Program-made: the position numbers and the translations under genes
Assembly (NCBI GenBank): GCA_030626795.1
Contig: DAOUTI010000002.1
Span: 1 to 40,087 of the forward strand
Reading direction: 5' to 3'
Source of the DNA: Flavobacteriaceae bacterium
GTDB taxonomy: Bacteria; Bacteroidota; Bacteroidia; Flavobacteriales; Flavobacteriaceae
Length of the DNA stretch: 40,087 nt
Part shown: piece by piece, positions 37,505 through 40,087 of the stretch
Numbering within the stretch: the first letter of the stretch is position 1
How the letters are laid out: each line of letters begins with the position of its first letter
Notes under the pieces: model-generated
The model's input: only the letters and a program-made list of their open reading frames with translations
The model's database searches: none
Told to the model about the DNA's origin: nothing

Positions 37505-38719
37505 TTAATTATTTTTATCTTCTTCCTCAATAATTTCTTCACCAACAGGAAAACCTAATTTTTCTGAACGCTGTTTGTCTAAAACGCGTTCGATATTGGC
37601 ATAATAGGCATCAGCATCAGGATTGTCGGAGCCAATTTTAGCATAACCATTTTTATAATATTTTAAAGCTTTTCTATAATCAAAACCAGTTTCATGGTAC
37701 AAGCCAATATAATAATCACCAATAGGTGAATCAGGGTATAAACGTAAAATCATTTGACCAAATTCTTCTAAATAATCACCATTTGATTTTTCAATAATAA
37801 TAGGTTCAATTTTATAGATATCTTTTTCTCTAATTTTAACATTTGAACCATATAAATATTCAATTTCAACATATTTTTTTTCTAAATATGCGATGGCTTC
37901 AGCAGGTGGAAGTTCAGCAATATTTTTATCGAATTCTTTTTTTGATATGGCAGCAAATAATTTAAAAATAAAACCCATAGCACTTGAGGTTGCCATACCC
38001 AATGAAGCGGTTTTGGTTGCATTTGAAAAATCATCTACCTGATAATGGAAAAACACATTTTCAGATAGTTTTAATAGATTGTTTGCTTCATTAATAGATT
38101 TGATTCTTTTATCAGTATTAAAGCTACCCTTGCTTAGATAATAGAAATAGTCTGAAGTAATAGATTGACTTTTAGCTTCTAATTTCTCATGCATATTAGG
38201 CGCATAGCTAGGATTAATATTTATATAAGCATTAAACATGGGGTTGTTATCTATAAAAAAGTAATTGATAAAATTTGCGGTAATTGTTTGACCAATTATG
38301 GTTTTAAAAAGTGAAGTTCTATAATTTTCATCCATATAGGCTAATAGTTCATCTCTTATAAAACCATAAAATTTTGAACTTTCTTGATTTGGTAAACCAG
38401 TATCTGTGCTGTAATCACAATCCGCATATCTTTCTTCATTTTGATTTTGAAAAACTCCCACGACAATTTGTTCTGGAGCCTTGTCTCTTGCAGCAAATAG
38501 TTTGGCATTTGCAACATAAATATCAAATAAATATTCGGCATCAAAAACAACAGCTACGGGGTAGGTATTGTCTTTTTCGGTTTCATAAGAATCTGGTAAA
38601 TAGATTTTTAATATTCGCTCAGTACCTAATTGAGTGGAGTTAAATTTTTTGTAAATAATATTGTCTTGGGCAAATCCTAAAGAGGAAATAAATAATAGTA
38701 AGAAAACTATTTTTTTCAT
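37505..38719 (-). CDS. Secreted alpha/beta-hydrolase (putative esterase, IroE/Fes-like fold) protein, possibly catalytically inactive
   Basis: Signal peptide. RILKIYLPDSYETEKDNTYPVAVVFDAEYLFD and FIRDELLAYMDENYRTS match the putative esterase fold. The nucleophile-elbow position reads IIGQTITANF. A TPR-like C-terminal stretch follows (GDYYIGLYHETGFDYRKALKYYKNGY). Confidence 0.75.
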   Translation of the reverse strand: MKKIVFLLLFISSLGFAQDNIIYKKFNSTQLGTERILKIYLPDSYETEKDNTYPVAVVFDAEYLFDIYVANAKLFAARDKAPEQIVVGVFQNQNEERYADCDYSTDTGLPNQESSKFYGFIRDELLAYMDENYRTSLFKTIIGQTITANFINYFFIDNNPMFNAYININPSYAPNMHEKLEAKSQSITSDYFYYLSKGSFNTDKRIKSINEANNLLKLSENVFFHYQVDDFSNATKTASLGMATSSAMGFIFKLFAAISKKEFDKNIAELPPAEAIAYLEKKYVEIEYLYGSNVKIREKDIYKIEPIIIEKSNGDYLEEFGQMILRLYPDSPIGDYYIGLYHETGFDYRKALKYYKNGYAKIGSDNPDADAYYANIERVLDKQRSEKLGFPVGEEIIEEEDKNN

Positions 38720-38875
38720 GTTTTGTATTTTTGATTTTCGGTCTAATTAAACGATAAAAATTACCAACAAGAAGTTTAATTTGTAAACTTTTGTTAATTT
38801 CGCTTTTCATATACAATATACCAACGATATTATATTGTAAATATTTTATTGATATAGAAATTAAAACCCATAAAA

Positions 38876-39715
38876 ATGAAGCACCCCAATTGGAAAACGG
38901 TTAAAGAATATGAAGATATTACCTATAAAAAATATAATGGTGTGGCTAGAATCGCTTTTAACCGACCAGATGTTCGCAATGCTTTTAGACCCAAAACAAC
39001 TAAAGAGCTATATGATGCTTTTTATGATGCACAGGAAGATGTAAATATTGGTGTTGTTTTGCTTAGCGCGGAAGGGCCTTCGTCAAAAGACGGAGTTTAT
39101 TCATTTTGTAGTGGTGGTGATCAAAAAGCAAGAGGTCATCAAGGTTATGTAGGTGAAGACGGAATGCACAGGTTAAATATTTTAGAGGTACAGCGACAAA
39201 TTAGATTTATGCCTAAGGCTGTAATTGCAGTAGTGCCAGGTTGGGCAGTAGGCGGAGGTCATAGCTTGCATGTAGTTTGTGATATGACATTAGCAAGTAA
39301 AGAACATGCAATTTTTAAGCAAACAGATGCTGATGTTACTAGTTTTGATGGTGGTTATGGCTCTGCGTATTTAGCTAAAATGGTGGGGCAAAAAAAAGCT
39401 CGTGAGATTTTCTTTTTAGGAAGAAGTTATTCTGCACAAGAAGCTTTTGAAATGGGAATGGTAAATGCGGTAATACCTCACGATGAATTAGAAAATACAG
39501 CTTATGAATGGGCACAAGAAATTTTAGGAAAATCACCAACATCTATAAAAATGCTTAAATTTGCAATGAATTTAACGGATGACGGTATGGTCGGTCAACA
39601 AGTTTTTGCTGGTGAAGCAACACGTTTAGCTTATATGACTGATGAAGCTAAAGAAGGTAGGGATGCTTTTCTAGAAAAACGTAAACCAAATTTTGAGAAA
39701 AAATGGTTACCATAA
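38876..39715 (+). CDS. menB: 1,4-dihydroxy-2-naphthoyl-CoA synthase
   Basis: RIAFNRPDVRNAFRPKTTKEL, YSFCSGGDQKARG, VPGWAVGGGHSLHVVCDMTLAS, TDADVTSFDGGYGSAYLAKMVGQKKAREIFFLGR, EKRKPNFEKKWLP. Confidence 0.97.
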   Translation: MKHPNWKTVKEYEDITYKKYNGVARIAFNRPDVRNAFRPKTTKELYDAFYDAQEDVNIGVVLLSAEGPSSKDGVYSFCSGGDQKARGHQGYVGEDGMHRLNILEVQRQIRFMPKAVIAVVPGWAVGGGHSLHVVCDMTLASKEHAIFKQTDADVTSFDGGYGSAYLAKMVGQKKAREIFFLGRSYSAQEAFEMGMVNAVIPHDELENTAYEWAQEILGKSPTSIKMLKFAMNLTDDGMVGQQVFAGEATRLAYMTDEAKEGRDAFLEKRKPNFEKKWLP

Positions 39716-39765
39716 AAAGAAGTGAAAAGAAAGAAGTCAAAAAGGCGAGAGTAGGTAGTCAAATA

Positions 39766-39965
39766 GTCAGAAGCTGAGTTTTAATTCAACATTTTACTTT
39801 TAACTTTTATGGTCAACATTAGTCAGGGTTGTTCAAGAAGTAAGAAGAGAATAAGTCGAGAGTCGAGAGTCGAAAGTCAGAAGTTGAGTTGTAATTCAAC
39901 ATTTTACTTTTAACTTTGTGCTTTTATGTTCAACGCTAGTCTGAGTTGTTCAATAATTAAGAAGT
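39766..39965. repeat. Two imperfect ~85-bp direct repeats with 110-bp period, separated by a GTCGAGA-type heptad tract
   Basis: GTCAGAAGCTGAGTTTTAATTCAACATTTTACTTTTAACTTTTATGGTCAACATTAGTCAGGGTTGTTCAA (from 39766) versus GTCAGAAGTTGAGTTGTAATTCAACATTTTACTTTTAACTTTGTGCTTTTATGTTCAACGCTAGTCTGAGTTGTTCAA (from 39876). AGTCGAGAGTCGAGAGTCGAAAGTC lies between them. Confidence 0.88.
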
Positions 39966-40040
39966 AAAAATGTAAACTGATGACTCCTGACTCTCGACTT
40001 TTGACAACAACCAATAACCATTAACACTAATCAATAATAC

Positions 40041-40087
40041 ATGAAAATAATCTGCATAGGAAGAAACTACACAGAACACATAGAAGA
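40041..40087 (+). CDS. Fumarylacetoacetate hydrolase (FAH) family protein, truncated by window end
   Basis: ATG followed by MKIICIGRNYTEHIE, which matches the typical FAH-family N-terminus. Only 15 codons are visible. Confidence 0.55.
   Translation, partial: MKIICIGRNYTEHIE

Noticed and set aside
1-40087. tRNA, rRNA, CRISPR array, intact transposase or prophage genes
   Set aside because: Looked for and not recognised anywhere in the window.

Overview
AT-rich window from a member of the Bacteroidota, most likely Flavobacteriaceae-like (lipoprotein and Sec signals, a T9SS C-terminal domain, Y_Y_Y/Reg_prop sensor kinase, menaquinone genes). Four blocks are visible. (1) ~1-12.4 kb, + strand: a glycan-utilisation cluster with three GH16 domains, GH2, GH3, an EEP-family protein, a sialate-O-acetylesterase-like protein, an unusual esterase-GH16-esterase fusion, a frameshifted remnant of a KDPG/KHG aldolase and an MFS sugar porter. 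SusC/SusD are not in the window. (2) ~12.5-29.5 kb, - strand: a signalling island with a propeller/Y_Y_Y sensor histidine kinase, a single-domain response regulator, a REC-class III cyclase, a giant secreted S8 protease with MBG-like repeats, two TPR-TM-class III cyclases flanking a small secreted protein, a DUF5706/PycTM-like membrane protein and an HD-domain protein. (3) ~29.6-37.4 kb: menD, DUF2853, a C1 peptidase, TetR, SulP plus carbonic anhydrase, and YitT. (4) The right end: a serine-less alpha/beta-hydrolase-like protein, menB, an intergenic repeat patch and the start of an FAH-family gene. The two most interesting signals are (a) seven copies of the heptapeptide KFRAVVS, identical in protein but varying in codons, inside the 1862-aa protease, and (b) a compact gene string in which class III cyclases lie directly upstream of a Pycsar-effector-like membrane protein and an HD phosphohydrolase. 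No tRNA, rRNA, CRISPR array or intact transposase was recognised. All family calls come from reading motifs by eye; no database search was run.
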